Shown: positions 1-8,616, numbered from the stretch's first letter. The stretch is 64,000 nucleotides of DNA from Planctomycetota bacterium (GCA_016930595.1 JAFGGJ010000088.1:23132-87131), one strand, 5' to 3'. Notes: generated by a model from the sequence alone, not told the origin. Translations and numbers: made by a program.

Positions 1-1
1 A

Positions 2-295
2 CTGGCGAAGCGTGACACGACGAGGACGCTGTACATACTGGACGAGCCGACGACGGGGCTGCATTTCCACGACGTATCGAAGCTGCTGGACGTTCTGGAC
101 AGGCTTGCCGACAGGGGCAATACCGTGGTCGTCATCGAGCATAACCCGGACGTGATAAAGTGCGCGGACTGGATCATCGATCTTGGGCCGGAAGGGGGCG
201 AAGCCGGGGGCAGGGTTGTGGCGCGGGGGCGGCCCGAGGATATTGTGAAAATCGCCGGGAGCCATACCGGCAGGCTGCTGAAGGCGATACTGTAG
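2..295 (+). CDS. uvrA: UvrABC system protein A, C-terminal fragment
   Basis: The window opens inside this gene; 97 codons up to a TAG stop are visible and are too few to appear in the ORF track. UvrA is the ATP-driven damage-recognition subunit of nucleotide excision repair. The visible part is the end of the second ABC ATPase domain: the Walker B segment [15 protein letters not shown], the H-loop VVVIEHN, and the closing stretch [15 protein letters not shown] that is characteristic of UvrA. Codon use favours G at third positions. The 5' part lies outside the window, so length and zinc-finger domains cannot be judged. Confidence 0.95.
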   Translation: MAKRDTTRTLYILDEPTTGLHFHDVSKLLDVLDRLADRGNTVVVIEHNPDVIKCADWIIDLGPEGGEAGGRVVARGRPEDIVKIAGSHTGRLLKAIL

Positions 296-357
296 GGCCA
301 GTTTCCGTCTGTCGCGTCGACCGGGGCGGCGGGCGCCTCCCGGTTCCGGATTCCACC

Positions 358-1764
358 CTAGGAAACCGCCGCGACGGCCTTTTTCATTATTTTTTCGAAC
401 CGGGCGCCGCAGGCTTCCGAAAAGCCGGGGGCGAAGTCCGGTTTTTTCATTATCTCGTGGTATTCATCTCTTGCCTTGTCCACATCGGTCCTGGCCCCTG
501 ATGCCATCCAGCCGGCGAACATTTCTCTCGCCCATATTTTCGGCTCCCACAATTCGCCGCGGAAATGCCGTGCCGTATGCTCGTGGTCGATGAACAGTTT
601 TCCGGGGCCGACTTCGTTGACGACGTCGACCGCAAGGGTTTCTTCGGTGATATCGCAGCCGCGGGCGAATCTCTTCAGCGCCCCCACGTACTCGTTGTCG
701 ATCACCATCTGCACCGGCGAGCCGATTTCATCCATGGAAAGTTTGCCTGCGCCGACATAAGTTCTGCCGCAGGCCATCAGCGTGGGTATGGTGGTGAGAG
801 CGCGTTGTGCGCCCGCTTCGGCGCTGGGCTTCTTTGCGTCCGTGTGTCCTCCGTGGCCGTGGAATTCCGCTTTGTAATACCTGGCCATGTCCGACATTAT
901 CAGGTTGACTATCTGGCGTTCGGGGCGGCCGTAGGCGTACATGAGGGTTCGCATGTCATACGGGGCTATCGTCGACGAAATGTGCAGCTCCCTGCCGCCG
1001 TAATACGTCCTGTGTATAACGCGGGCCGCCAACACTTCGGCAAGATGTTCCGCGACGGCGCCGGCCAGGGTTACGGGAGCGGTCCCGCCGGCGGAGGTCA
1101 TGCTGCACAGGCTGACGGGCAAGCCGCGCTCCGCGAAAAAGACGAACTGTTCGGCCTCGGATCTGGGCAGCTTGAGCGCCGACGTAAAAAAGACCATTCC
1201 CGTGAAGTAATCCCGGGCGTCCTTTCCCGTTTCACGCCCCATTTCTTCGCACATCTCAAGTATGAACGGACACAGCCGCGTATCCCATATCGAGCCTCCC
1301 GCCGCCATCCCCAGCTTCCAGCAGTAATACCTCTGGACCAGCGGTATTATCCGCCGGTCTATGCCTTCGATGGGACACCCCAGCATCGCCGCGTGGCCGA
1401 CGTTGTCGAGATACCTGGCCAGCTTCGAATAGTCCGCCAGCCTTTTTCCCGTCCACGGCAGGTATTCGTCCGTATCGGGGTCCAGGTAGTAGCCCTGGAA
1501 CACGTCCGCGCCGCTGGACACGGAAGGCTCGACATTCTCCCAGTCGAACTTGTTGGATTCGTCGATAAAGCGTTCGATGAATTCCGGCGCGAAGCAGACA
1601 GTCGTTGTTTCCCGGTCGACCTTTGCACCGACGTCGGCCAGCTTCTGGAGCAGCGATTCATTTTCGACGGATATACCGGTTTCGGAAAGTATCCGCAGCG
1701 CAGCGCCGTGAATCATCCGGATTTCTTGATCGTTCAAAACCCTTGCTGACGCCGCTATCCGCAT
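358..1764 (-). CDS. MttB-family (trimethylamine methyltransferase-like) protein, non-pyrrolysine
   Basis: This 468-residue protein has the usual MttB-superfamily length and start (QEIRMIHGAALRILSETGI). The family transfers methyl groups from quaternary or tertiary amines to a corrinoid protein. Archaeal MttB carries pyrrolysine encoded by an internal amber codon near residue 330. Here that region (GRTYVGAGKLSMDEIG) is read entirely in sense codons, so this is the non-Pyl branch, which includes glycine-betaine-type demethylases; the substrate is unknown. The only TAG is the terminal stop, at the expected family length. An AAGGAGG site lies 7 nt before the ATG. No corrinoid protein gene is adjacent. 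The gene converges with uvrA. Confidence 0.85.
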   Translation of the reverse strand: MRIAASARVLNDQEIRMIHGAALRILSETGISVENESLLQKLADVGAKVDRETTTVCFAPEFIERFIDESNKFDWENVEPSVSSGADVFQGYYLDPDTDEYLPWTGKRLADYSKLARYLDNVGHAAMLGCPIEGIDRRIIPLVQRYYCWKLGMAAGGSIWDTRLCPFILEMCEEMGRETGKDARDYFTGMVFFTSALKLPRSEAEQFVFFAERGLPVSLCSMTSAGGTAPVTLAGAVAEHLAEVLAARVIHRTYYGGRELHISSTIAPYDMRTLMYAYGRPERQIVNLIMSDMARYYKAEFHGHGGHTDAKKPSAEAGAQRALTTIPTLMACGRTYVGAGKLSMDEIGSPVQMVIDNEYVGALKRFARGCDITEETLAVDVVNEVGPGKLFIDHEHTARHFRGELWEPKIWAREMFAGWMASGARTDVDKARDEYHEIMKKPDFAPGFSEACGARFEKIMKKAVAAVS

Positions 1765-1854
1765 GTCCCGGCCTCCTTATCTTGCTGACGCATGCGAGTA
1801 TGTGAACTCCCGGGTACGGGACAGGAAGGAATCGTTCTCGGCGTGTCCCCGGCG

Positions 1855-2256
1855 CTATTTCCAGTGGCCGGGCACCCAGACGTGGATGTTGCCTTTCTGG
1901 ACATGGCAGCCCGGGACCCAGGTCTTGCCGGCACGATGGCGTTCCCAGCGGCCGGATACCCATGCGTACTGGTTGACCGCCGCGTTCCATTCCCAGTGGC
2001 CGCCGACCCACAGCCACTTGCCGGCCGCCGGTTGGGGAGGCTTGACTTCAACCTTTGGAGGAGGCAGTTTCACGGCGACGACGACGTTGCCGGAAGGCGT
2101 TTTGACGGCCGTGACTTTACCGCCCTTGGGGCCTTCCACCGAGACGACCGGTCTCCTGCGGACGGGACGCACGACGGGCCCCGCCGCGGCGTATTCGCCG
2201 CAACCGAGGGAAGCGATACCGGAAAATACGAGAACCAGCGGTCGAAAGCGTTTCAC
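1855..2256 (-). CDS. Small secreted/lipoprotein with WxxGxW repeats
   Basis: The 133-residue product begins with a hydrophobic signal (PLVLVFSGIASLGC) that may be a lipobox. A Pro/Val/Lys-rich linker follows, then three aromatic repeats of the form W-V-x-G-x-W (WLWVGGHWEW, YAWVSGRWER, HVWVPGHWK). Short WxxGxW repeats of this kind occur in exported bacterial proteins of unknown function, often called YXWGxW-repeat proteins. The ORF track starts six codons upstream, but the AAAGGAG Shine-Dalgarno lies inside those codons, so the GTG at 2256 (VKRFRPLV) is the better start. No partner can be inferred from context. Confidence 0.7.
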   Translation of the reverse strand: MKRFRPLVLVFSGIASLGCGEYAAAGPVVRPVRRRPVVSVEGPKGGKVTAVKTPSGNVVVAVKLPPPKVEVKPPQPAAGKWLWVGGHWEWNAAVNQYAWVSGRWERHRAGKTWVPGCHVQKGNIHVWVPGHWK

Positions 2257-2322
2257 GGCCTGCTCCTTTCCCACAACCAGCGGGCGTTATTCTACCATGC
2301 GATTGTACCCGGTCCACAATGA

Positions 2323-2350
2323 AAAAGGGGAGCCTGGCGGCTCCCCTTTT
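2323..2350 (-). terminator. Rho-independent terminator downstream of the PKD lipoprotein gene
   Basis: A perfect 12-bp stem (aaaaggggagcc / ggctcccctttt) with a 4-nt loop begins 21 nt past the stop codon of the lipoprotein gene. Read on the minus strand, it ends in a run of five Ts. Confidence 0.85.
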
Positions 2351-2371
2351 CGATACAGAAACGTTCCGGCG

Positions 2372-4132
2372 TCAAGGCACGACAGTCTCGGTGATGGAGA
2401 TGGTGACGTTCGTGGGGCCGTTGCCGGCGGCATCGTCAGCCGTGACGGTGACGGAACCGGAAGAATCGCCGGCGCCACTGCCCATGGTGACGTCGTTGGT
2501 GGTGAAGGTTTCGCTGGGTTCGTCAGCGGTGCCGTCATCGGCGATGGTGCCGGCGCCCTTGTCGTCGGTGAGGCTCGTGACGGCGACGTTATCGGTGGCG
2601 GTGCCTTTGATGGTCACGGTGGTGACGTCGAGCGTGGGCTTGGTAGTATCGGCTGGATCGGAGATGGTGATCTGCTTGGTGATGGTGTCTTCCTGGCCGT
2701 TGTCATCCACGACCCGGAGAGTAACGTCATGTATGCCTGCGGTGGCGAAAGTGATGCCGGAGGGATTCTGCGCGGTGGAAGTGGCCGGGGTGCCGCCGGA
2801 GAACGTCCATTCCCAAGTCACGATGGTGCCGTCACCCGGTGTGGAGGCGTCGGTAAAGTCCACGCCCTGAGAGGTCTCCGGGGATGCCGGCGACCACGTG
2901 AAATCGGCCGTGGGAGGCGCCGGCACGGTGACCGTAATGGTCAACGTATCGGTGCTGGAGTTCCCTGCGGCGTCAAAGGCGGTTATCGTGATGACGTTTA
3001 CGCCGACCAGGAGAGTAATACCGTTCTTGGACCATGAATCGGTGCCAGTGCACGCGCCGTTGCCGCCCCGGTCGTTTTCCCAGGTTACCGACGTGACCGC
3101 AACATTGTCGCTGGCCGTGCCGCTGATGTTGAGGGTGGTGCTGAAGGTCGACATGGTCGGATTGGTGGTGGGGCTTTCAATGGTGACGACGGGATCCACG
3201 GCGTCCGGAGCGTTGTAGGTGACCGTAAGGACGTCCGTGCCCGAGTTGCCGACGGCATCCTGCGCCGTGATGGTGATGACGTTCACTCCGTTATAGAGAG
3301 TGATGCCGGTGGCCGACCAGCTATCCGTACCGGTACACGCGCCACTGCCGCCCCGGTCGTTGGACCACACCACGTTATCCACGCCGACGTTATCGGTGGC
3401 GATGCCGCTGATATCCAGCGTCGAAGAAGACGTGGTCCAGGTCGTGCCGGAAGTGGGGCTCTGGATTGTGACAACAGGGTCTTCGGTATCAGGGGGCGTT
3501 GCCGTGTACGTGACGGTAAGCGTGTCGGTGCTGGAGTTCGCCGCAGCGTCGTAGGCGGTGATGGTGATGACGTTGACGCCGTCGAGCAGCGTAATGCCGG
3601 TCTGCGACCAGCTTTCCGTTCCGGAACAGGTGCCGCTGCCACCCCGGTCGTTGGACCACGTTACGGAAGTGACGTCTACGTTGTCGGATGCGGTTCCGGC
3701 GATGTCTATGGAAGCGTTCGTGGTGTTATACGTGGCCGCTGCGGTGGGACTCGTTATGGTGACGGTCGGATCCGTAACGTCGGCGCCTGCGGCGACGACG
3801 ACCGTTTCCGTCTTTACCGACTGCAGGCTGTTACTGTCGGTGACGGTAAGCGTCACGGTGTGATTGCCTGCCGTGGCAAAACTAATTCCCGAAGGGTTCT
3901 GCACAGCGGAAGTAGCCGGGGTGCCGCCTGCAAACGACCAGGACCAGTTCGTAATGGTGCCGGTACCGGGGGTGGAGAGGTCGCTGAAGTTCACCGGCTG
4001 GCCTATCGAAGGGGAAGTTGGACTCCAGGAAAACGCCGCCGTGGGGGCGATATTGCCGCCGCCGGGGTCGTCTCCGCCGCCGCAACCAAGGATAAAGGGC
4101 AGAGCAGCCAGGACAGGAAAAAGTCTCTTCAT
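2372..4132 (-). CDS. Large PKD / Ig-like repeat lipoprotein
   Basis: This 586-residue protein begins MKRLFPVLAALPFILGCGGG, a lipoprotein signal with the acylated Cys followed by Gly/Asp. In order it has a PKD domain (about residues 25-115), three near-identical Ig-like repeats of about 95 residues (each starting DPxVTIxSP and containing NDRGG and SDNV motifs), a second PKD domain, and a C-terminal domain ending ITETVVP. Such proteins are usually surface adhesion or substrate-binding scaffolds; the actual role is unknown. The ORF track's first Met is probably wrong because AGGAGG overlaps its second and third codons; the second ATG of ATAATGATG, 6 nt after GGAGG, fits best. Its C-terminal domain matches that of the next gene, implying a duplication. 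Confidence 0.85.
   Translation of the reverse strand: MKRLFPVLAALPFILGCGGGDDPGGGNIAPTAAFSWSPTSPSIGQPVNFSDLSTPGTGTITNWSWSFAGGTPATSAVQNPSGISFATAGNHTVTLTVTDSNSLQSVKTETVVVAAGADVTDPTVTITSPTAAATYNTTNASIDIAGTASDNVDVTSVTWSNDRGGSGTCSGTESWSQTGITLLDGVNVITITAYDAAANSSTDTLTVTYTATPPDTEDPVVTIQSPTSGTTWTTSSSTLDISGIATDNVGVDNVVWSNDRGGSGACTGTDSWSATGITLYNGVNVITITAQDAVGNSGTDVLTVTYNAPDAVDPVVTIESPTTNPTMSTFSTTLNISGTASDNVAVTSVTWENDRGGNGACTGTDSWSKNGITLLVGVNVITITAFDAAGNSSTDTLTITVTVPAPPTADFTWSPASPETSQGVDFTDASTPGDGTIVTWEWTFSGGTPATSTAQNPSGITFATAGIHDVTLRVVDDNGQEDTITKQITISDPADTTKPTLDVTTVTIKGTATDNVAVTSLTDDKGAGTIADDGTADEPSETFTTNDVTMGSGAGDSSGSVTVTADDAAGNGPTNVTISITETVVP
2908..3785 (-). repeat. Three tandem Ig-like coding repeats, about 290 bp each
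   Basis: Three in-frame repeats within the lipoprotein gene have landmark blocks (gtgggactcgttatggtgac, gtggggctctggattgtgac, gtggggctttcaatggtgac) spaced about 293 and 285 bp apart. Each encodes the pattern DPxVTIxSP, SDNVxVxxVxWxNDRGG, GVNVITITAxDAAGNS. Confidence 0.75.
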
Positions 4133-4270
4133 CATTATCCTCCTCACCTACGCGTGGAAACAGACGGATTTACCTTTTTATTAATGCGCCTGCACATGGA
4201 TTCGTCCCACAGAAATTCCAAAAACAGCCACCGGCGCGAGAGAATCCGGGAATCCAGACTTAAACGAAAG

Positions 4271-4293
4271 AGGGGGCCGGCGAGCGGCCCCCT
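4271..4293 (-). terminator. Probable rho-independent terminator
   Basis: A 9-bp perfect stem (agggggccg / cggccccct) with loop gcgag sits 25 nt beyond the stop of the following minus-strand lipoprotein gene. On the minus strand a weak T-rich tail (CTTTCGTTT) follows. Confidence 0.6.
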
Positions 4294-4318
4294 CGTGAAC
4301 GGCGTTTACGACAGGAAA

Positions 4319-4969
4319 CTAGGGTACCACAGTTTCGGTGATATTGATGGTCACATCAGTCGGGCCGTTGTTGGCGGCATCGTCGGCGGAAATGGTGACC
4401 GAACCGGTGGAATCGCCGGGCCCCGCGCCCATCGTGACGGGATGGGTAGTGAAGGTTTCACTGGCTTCGTCGGCGGTGCCGTCATCGGAGATATCGCCGG
4501 CGGCGACGTCATCGGTGAGCGAAGTGACGGCGACGTTATCGGTAGCCGTGCCCTTGATCACCACGCTTGTCACGTCCAGCGTGGGCTTGGTGACGTCGAG
4601 GGGGTCATTGATCGCGATGGGGATAACGATGGTGTCGCTGAGCAGTTCGGTGTTCGTGACCATGAGCGTCACATCGTGGAAGCCGGCCGTGCTGAACGTT
4701 ACAACCGGTGGCGATTGCACGGCGGAACTGGCCGGGCTGCCGCCTGCGAACGTCCACGCCCAGGTGTCGATGGCCGAGCTGCCGGGGGTGGATGTATCGG
4801 TGAAGGTGATTTCTTCGTCAATGTCCAGTTTGCCGTTGGCCGGATTGTCATCCACGTAGTTGTACGAGAAGTTAGCCGATGGAGCGGTTCCGGGGGGCGG
4901 GCCGTCATCGCCGCCGCCGCAACCGATCCCGAGTACAGCAAGAGCCGCAAAAACCACGAGTTTCTTCAT
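4319..4969 (-). CDS. PKD-domain lipoprotein, paralogue of the adjacent large lipoprotein
   Basis: The 216-residue product starts MKKLVVFAALAVLGIGCGGGDDG, a typical lipoprotein signal. A single PKD-like domain (FTDTSTPGSSAIDTWAWTF) follows, then a C-terminal domain that is nearly residue-for-residue that of the neighbouring 586-residue lipoprotein (TLDVTSVVIKGTATDNVAV and ITETVVP). It looks like a short paralogue lacking the three Ig-like repeats and one PKD domain. The ORF track extends 94 codons further upstream, but GGAGG lies 7 nt before the ATG at 4969 and a promoter-like sequence sits inside the extension, so the short form is used. Function unknown; presumably surface-anchored. Confidence 0.85.
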   Translation of the reverse strand: MKKLVVFAALAVLGIGCGGGDDGPPPGTAPSANFSYNYVDDNPANGKLDIDEEITFTDTSTPGSSAIDTWAWTFAGGSPASSAVQSPPVVTFSTAGFHDVTLMVTNTELLSDTIVIPIAINDPLDVTKPTLDVTSVVIKGTATDNVAVTSLTDDVAAGDISDDGTADEASETFTTHPVTMGAGPGDSTGSVTISADDAANNGPTDVTINITETVVP

Positions 4970-5019
4970 AGCACGTTCCTCCCTCAACAAGTTAGAAGTC
5001 AGGTAATAACACCAGATAT

Positions 5020-5049
5020 ATAATACTGACCGGGGGCCGGAAATCTCAA
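5020..5049 (-). promoter_or_regulatory. Putative sigma70-type promoter for the short PKD lipoprotein
   Basis: Minus-strand TTGAGA, an 18-nt spacer and TATTAT lie about 50 nt before the ATG at 4969. Confidence 0.5.
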
Positions 5050-5190
5050 GAAAACCCACGATTTTTTCGAGGTTCAGGGCCCAAGAGGAGTGAAAAAAGG
5101 CCCCGGAGAGGCAAAAAGGCCCCCGCATGAACGGCACCGGGAGACCCGTGAACTGCTTGCGGAATGGCGCCAGAGGAAACGGCGGGCAAG

Positions 5191-5220
5191 AAAAAACCCC
5201 GGGAACCGTCGTCCCCGGGG
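5191..5220 (-). terminator. Rho-independent terminator of the glycyl-radical-motif gene
   Basis: On the minus strand CCCCGGGGA pairs with TTCCCGGGG (9 bp with one G-U pair, loop CGACGG) and is followed by six Ts. It begins 27 nt after the stop codon at 5248. Confidence 0.8.
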
Positions 5221-5247
5221 CTATGGCTGCCTGCAGATATCCCCGCG

Positions 5248-5625
5248 TCAACCCGCCGCACGCACTGCCGAACTCGCCGACGCAGGTACGGCGTCCGGAA
5301 CGACCGTCTCAAGGGCATAGCGGCCTTTATGGCGATCCTCGAGTTCGCCAAGCTTGGAGCGGTTCCAGTTTTCGACCTGGCTATAGTATCCGACGATCCT
5401 GGTTACCGTGACGAGTTCCACGACTTCCCGTTCGCCCTTCAGCAGCGACAGGAGTTCGGTTTCCTGCTGTTCCTTGATCAGGGGGACTGAAATGCTGTAG
5501 TGTCTTCCCGTTCTGGTGTTCGCGACGATAATAGCATCTTCTTCAGGGGTGGCCCCTTCCACAACATCCACCAGGGCGAGTTCCTCATTGGCGTCCATCA
5601 GCGCCCAGAACGCATCTTTCCGCAT
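5248..5625 (-). CDS. Small protein with NrdD-like glycyl-radical-site motif
   Basis: The product has 125 residues. Residues 76-98 contain TRIVGYYS, then NWNRSKLGELEDR, which closely resembles the C-terminal glycyl-radical loop of anaerobic ribonucleotide reductase NrdD (R-x-x-G-Y ... W-N-x-x-K-x-x-E-x-x-x-R). The four-Cys zinc site that precedes this loop in NrdD is absent; instead there is an acidic N-terminal region of about 75 residues without obvious homology. It may be a radical-domain spare part, by analogy with GrcA/YfiD for pyruvate formate-lyase, or simply a shared fold; this is inference. Start chosen at 5625 because AAGGAG lies 9-10 nt upstream and a TTGACA promoter box overlaps the longer ORF. 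It has its own promoter and terminator, so it is monocistronic. Confidence 0.7.
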   Translation of the reverse strand: MRKDAFWALMDANEELALVDVVEGATPEEDAIIVANTRTGRHYSISVPLIKEQQETELLSLLKGEREVVELVTVTRIVGYYSQVENWNRSKLGELEDRHKGRYALETVVPDAVPASASSAVRAAG

Positions 5626-5666
5626 ATAACCCTGCTCCTTTCTTACTTGGCCCCCCTTAGAGGCCG

Positions 5667-5697
5667 GTAATACTAACAGTAATATCGGGAGTGTCAA
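5667..5697 (-). promoter_or_regulatory. Putative promoter of the glycyl-radical-motif gene
   Basis: A perfect minus-strand TTGACA (5692-5697) is followed at 18-19 nt by GTATTA/TATTAC. It overlaps the first codons of the ORF-track version of the gene, supporting the downstream start. Confidence 0.45.
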
Positions 5698-5819
5698 GGG
5701 GTAATCTTTAATAAAACCACAACAAGTGACGGGTAAAATCGTGTAACCTACTATATATAGTGCTATTTATATGGGGAACGAAACGTTCTGAAAACCCTAA
5801 GAAATTGCGTATGCAGGCG

Positions 5820-7532
5820 TTATTCCGCTGAATTTAGGGTAATTTTAGGGTTTGGGCGGAATGGCTGGTCGGCCGGGGTGGTTTTGAGATATAGCTTTTT
5901 GATGGAATCCTCGGGCGCACGAGGTTTGGAAGCCTGTTTCATTTGATCCGAAAGCTCCCTGCCCCGGATAACCAGTTCGCCCAGTCTGCCGCTGTCTTCA
6001 CCGGCGACGAGTTTCAGTTCGGAGAGAAGGAGTTCATAGTCGAGGTACGTACGGATGTAATTGCGCTGGGCCGTCAGGAAAGTATTTTCGGCATCGAGAA
6101 CACGGAAGAAATCCGCGTCGCCGAGATCGTAGACGGCGCGTGTGCTTTCCAGGCCCAGGCCGGCGGAGCGGACCTGAAGGGCGTAGTTGAGGACGTTCAT
6201 GCAGGCGGTATCGAGTTCGCGGAGCATGCTGCGGACTTCGCCCCGGACCTTCTGTTCGGTTTCCCTTACGGTAAGGCGGGCGCTTTGGTAGTCCAGCAGG
6301 GCCTTCTCATAGGATGCACGGTCGCCGCGGTTTCCTATGGGGACGCTGAAAGACAGGCCGATGGACCAGCTTTCTTCGTCCAGCGGGAGGCTTTCTCCAC
6401 TGGTGGCGCCGTAGCCGCTCTTCGTATAGGACAGCGACAGGTCAAGATCGGGTCTCAGGCCGATCCGGTCGGCGGCGCAAGTGAGGTAAGCCCTGGCCTG
6501 GGAAAGCTGGGCATTGGCGAGGTCCAGGCGATTGGAGATCGCCCTGGACATCAGTTCTGACGCATCCACCTGCGTACCGCGGAAGAGGACCTGCTCGCCC
6601 AGGAGTTCGCCGGTGTCCTTTCTGGCGGTTCTGAGAGCGACGGTAAAGGCCTTTTCATCCACGGCGATACGGGTGCTGGAATCGTCGGTTTCGGATTCTT
6701 CGAGGTCGATATCCACGGGAGCCAGTTTAACCTCGGTGTCCACGTCGATATCGAGGAATTTCTTGAGGTCGTCCAGGGCAGCCTTATGCGCCCGTTGCGA
6801 TTCAGCGAGAGCTATCTTTCTCGACGCCAGGGTGGATTCCACTTCGGCAAGATCGAGCACGGTTGCCGCACCCAGAAGCTCCTTCTCACGGGTAACTTCG
6901 TAGAGACGCATGGTGCGCAACAGCGAGCGGTTGTTCACCTTGATAGTGAGTTCCTGCTTGATGCATTCAATATACTTGGAGTGCGCGGTATACAGGACGT
7001 TTTCGATCTCCTTTTCGAGCAGGTTCCGTTGAATCGCGGCGCTGATGCGGGATTTCCAGAGCGTGTCCAGCCGCTCGATACGCGTCGCGCCTTCGAGAAG
7101 CGGCTGGGTTACGGACACGGTGACATCCGAGTCGCCGGAAGAAGCGTCCCAGCCATGGCCAGCGGAAACGGACACGCTGGTACCCAAAGGGCCCGTCCCG
7201 CTGAGCGACAGGGAGACGTCCTGCGAATCACTGTCGTGTGAATGGCCGAATGACAGCGAGAGGTTGGGCAGGTAAAGGCCTTCGTCGTTCCAGAGGGTGA
7301 GTTCGGAGCGGCGGTTTTCGATCATGGACCTTTTCAGCCCGATATTGCCGAGGATAGCGAGAGAGCGACAGTCTTCGAGGCTGAGGTTATTCGGGTCCGG
7401 CGCATCCGGGACGACTTTCAGCGGCACGGGCTCCTTGACCGTTTCCAGAGGTGCTTCTTCGGCAGGGCATGCGGCCGAAGATACAAGCAGCGCCGCCACG
7501 ATCAGCCCCCAGCAGGTCCCGAGGTGTCTCAT
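5820..7532 (-). CDS. TolC-family outer-membrane efflux/export protein
   Basis: The 570-residue protein has a signal peptide (about residues 1-24), then the two-fold repeated coiled-coil/beta-barrel layout of TolC-family trimeric channels. Seen directly: LSLEDCRSLAILGNIGLKRS at the start of repeat one, a beta-strand-rich Ser/Asp section, ISNRLDLANAQLSQARAYL at the start of repeat two, and SFSVPIGNRGDRASYEKA near the end. Such proteins form the outer-membrane tunnel of RND or ABC exporters; no inner-membrane pump or adaptor is nearby. The C-terminal tail of about 50 residues is long and charged. The ATG overlaps the obg stop in ATGA, so the two are translationally coupled. Confidence 0.88.
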   Translation of the reverse strand: MRHLGTCWGLIVAALLVSSAACPAEEAPLETVKEPVPLKVVPDAPDPNNLSLEDCRSLAILGNIGLKRSMIENRRSELTLWNDEGLYLPNLSLSFGHSHDSDSQDVSLSLSGTGPLGTSVSVSAGHGWDASSGDSDVTVSVTQPLLEGATRIERLDTLWKSRISAAIQRNLLEKEIENVLYTAHSKYIECIKQELTIKVNNRSLLRTMRLYEVTREKELLGAATVLDLAEVESTLASRKIALAESQRAHKAALDDLKKFLDIDVDTEVKLAPVDIDLEESETDDSSTRIAVDEKAFTVALRTARKDTGELLGEQVLFRGTQVDASELMSRAISNRLDLANAQLSQARAYLTCAADRIGLRPDLDLSLSYTKSGYGATSGESLPLDEESWSIGLSFSVPIGNRGDRASYEKALLDYQSARLTVRETEQKVRGEVRSMLRELDTACMNVLNYALQVRSAGLGLESTRAVYDLGDADFFRVLDAENTFLTAQRNYIRTYLDYELLLSELKLVAGEDSGRLGELVIRGRELSDQMKQASKPRAPEDSIKKLYLKTTPADQPFRPNPKITLNSAE

Positions 7533-8593
7533 TCCATCTCCGGTGTCGGCAGTGCGGATACCGTTTTGTGCAGTGTATTCAGCAACATATCTAGGTTATA
7601 CCGCGTGACGGCGGAAATTGCCACATAAAAAGAATCGACACCTTCCGGATTCGGAGGAAAAACGGAATCGCCCGCGGCGTTGTCCCTGAGGCGTAAGATG
7701 GTTTCCTGCACAGCCTTACGCAAGGAACCATCGGGGTCCAGGTCGGCCTTGGTGAGGACGAGGATTTCGGGACGCTCTGCGAGTCTGGGGCTGTAGAGTT
7801 TGAGTTCTCTCCGGACGGCCAGGTAGTTCTCGACCGGAGTTCCCGAAACGGGGGCGATATCGACGAGGTGAGCGATTACGCGGGTTCGTTCGACGTGCCG
7901 CAGGAACCTGTCACCGAGGCCGACGCCGTAATGCGCTCCTTTGATAAGCCCCGGAAGATCCGCCAGCACGAGGGTCTGGTACCTGCCTATGCGGACGACG
8001 CCGAGTTCCGGGGTCTTGGTTGTAAAAGGGTAGGGGGCAATTTCGGGGCGGGCGGCGGAAACGGCGGAAATGAGCGTGGATTTTCCCGCGTTCGGCAGGC
8101 CGACGAGGCCGACATCAGCGATGAGGCGCAGTTCCAGGAAAAGAGTTTTTTCTTCCCCCTGGGTACCTTCTTCGGCATGAGTGGGGGCCTGGTTGGTAGA
8201 GGTGGCGAAGCGCGCATTGCCGCGTCCGCCCGTGCCTCCACGGGCGACAATGACGGACTGGTTGTGTTTCACAAGGTCATGGATGACCGGGCCGTCGGGG
8301 ATTTCCCGGACAAGGGTTCCCAGGGGGACGCGCAGGGTCAGGTCGGAGCCGCTTCTGCCGGAGCGTTTTTTGCCTTCGCCCGGCCGGCCGTTCTCTGAGC
8401 TGAACTGGCGCTGCCTCTGCAGTTCCCACAGCGAACCCGTATCTCTGTCGGCCTGCAGAATGATATCGCCGCCCTTGCCGCCGTCTCCCCCGGCGGGGCC
8501 GCCGAGCGGGCGGAACTTCTCCCGCAGGAAGGCGACGCAACCGTTGCCGCCGTTCCCGGCTTTTACGGTTATCTCAGCCTCGTCCACAAACAT
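7529..8593 (-). CDS. obgE: Obg-family GTPase
   Basis: A full-length 354-residue Obg/CgtA, the essential GTPase linked to 50S ribosome assembly and stress control. The N-terminal glycine-rich Obg fold is clear (FVDEAEITVKAGNGGNGCVAF, GGPAGGDGGKGGDI). The G domain shows G1 GLPNAGKST, G3 DLPG, G4 TKAD and G5 SAV. No long C-terminal OCT domain is present; the protein ends soon after the G domain. An AGGA-type ribosome site precedes the ATG. It is followed by the tolC-family gene with a 4-nt overlap, an unusual pairing. A GC-rich hairpin lies in the leader. Confidence 0.95.
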   Translation of the reverse strand: MFVDEAEITVKAGNGGNGCVAFLREKFRPLGGPAGGDGGKGGDIILQADRDTGSLWELQRQRQFSSENGRPGEGKKRSGRSGSDLTLRVPLGTLVREIPDGPVIHDLVKHNQSVIVARGGTGGRGNARFATSTNQAPTHAEEGTQGEEKTLFLELRLIADVGLVGLPNAGKSTLISAVSAARPEIAPYPFTTKTPELGVVRIGRYQTLVLADLPGLIKGAHYGVGLGDRFLRHVERTRVIAHLVDIAPVSGTPVENYLAVRRELKLYSPRLAERPEILVLTKADLDPDGSLRKAVQETILRLRDNAAGDSVFPPNPEGVDSFYVAISAVTRYNLDMLLNTLHKTVSALPTPEME

Positions 8594-8616
8594 GGCGGTC
8601 CATTTCCTGCGAACGG

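Noticed and set aside
358-360. TAG stop of the MttB-like gene as a pyrrolysine codon
   Set aside because: Pyrrolysine lies internally near residue 330 in MttB; this TAG is at the normal C-terminus and other genes here, such as uvrA, also end in TAG.
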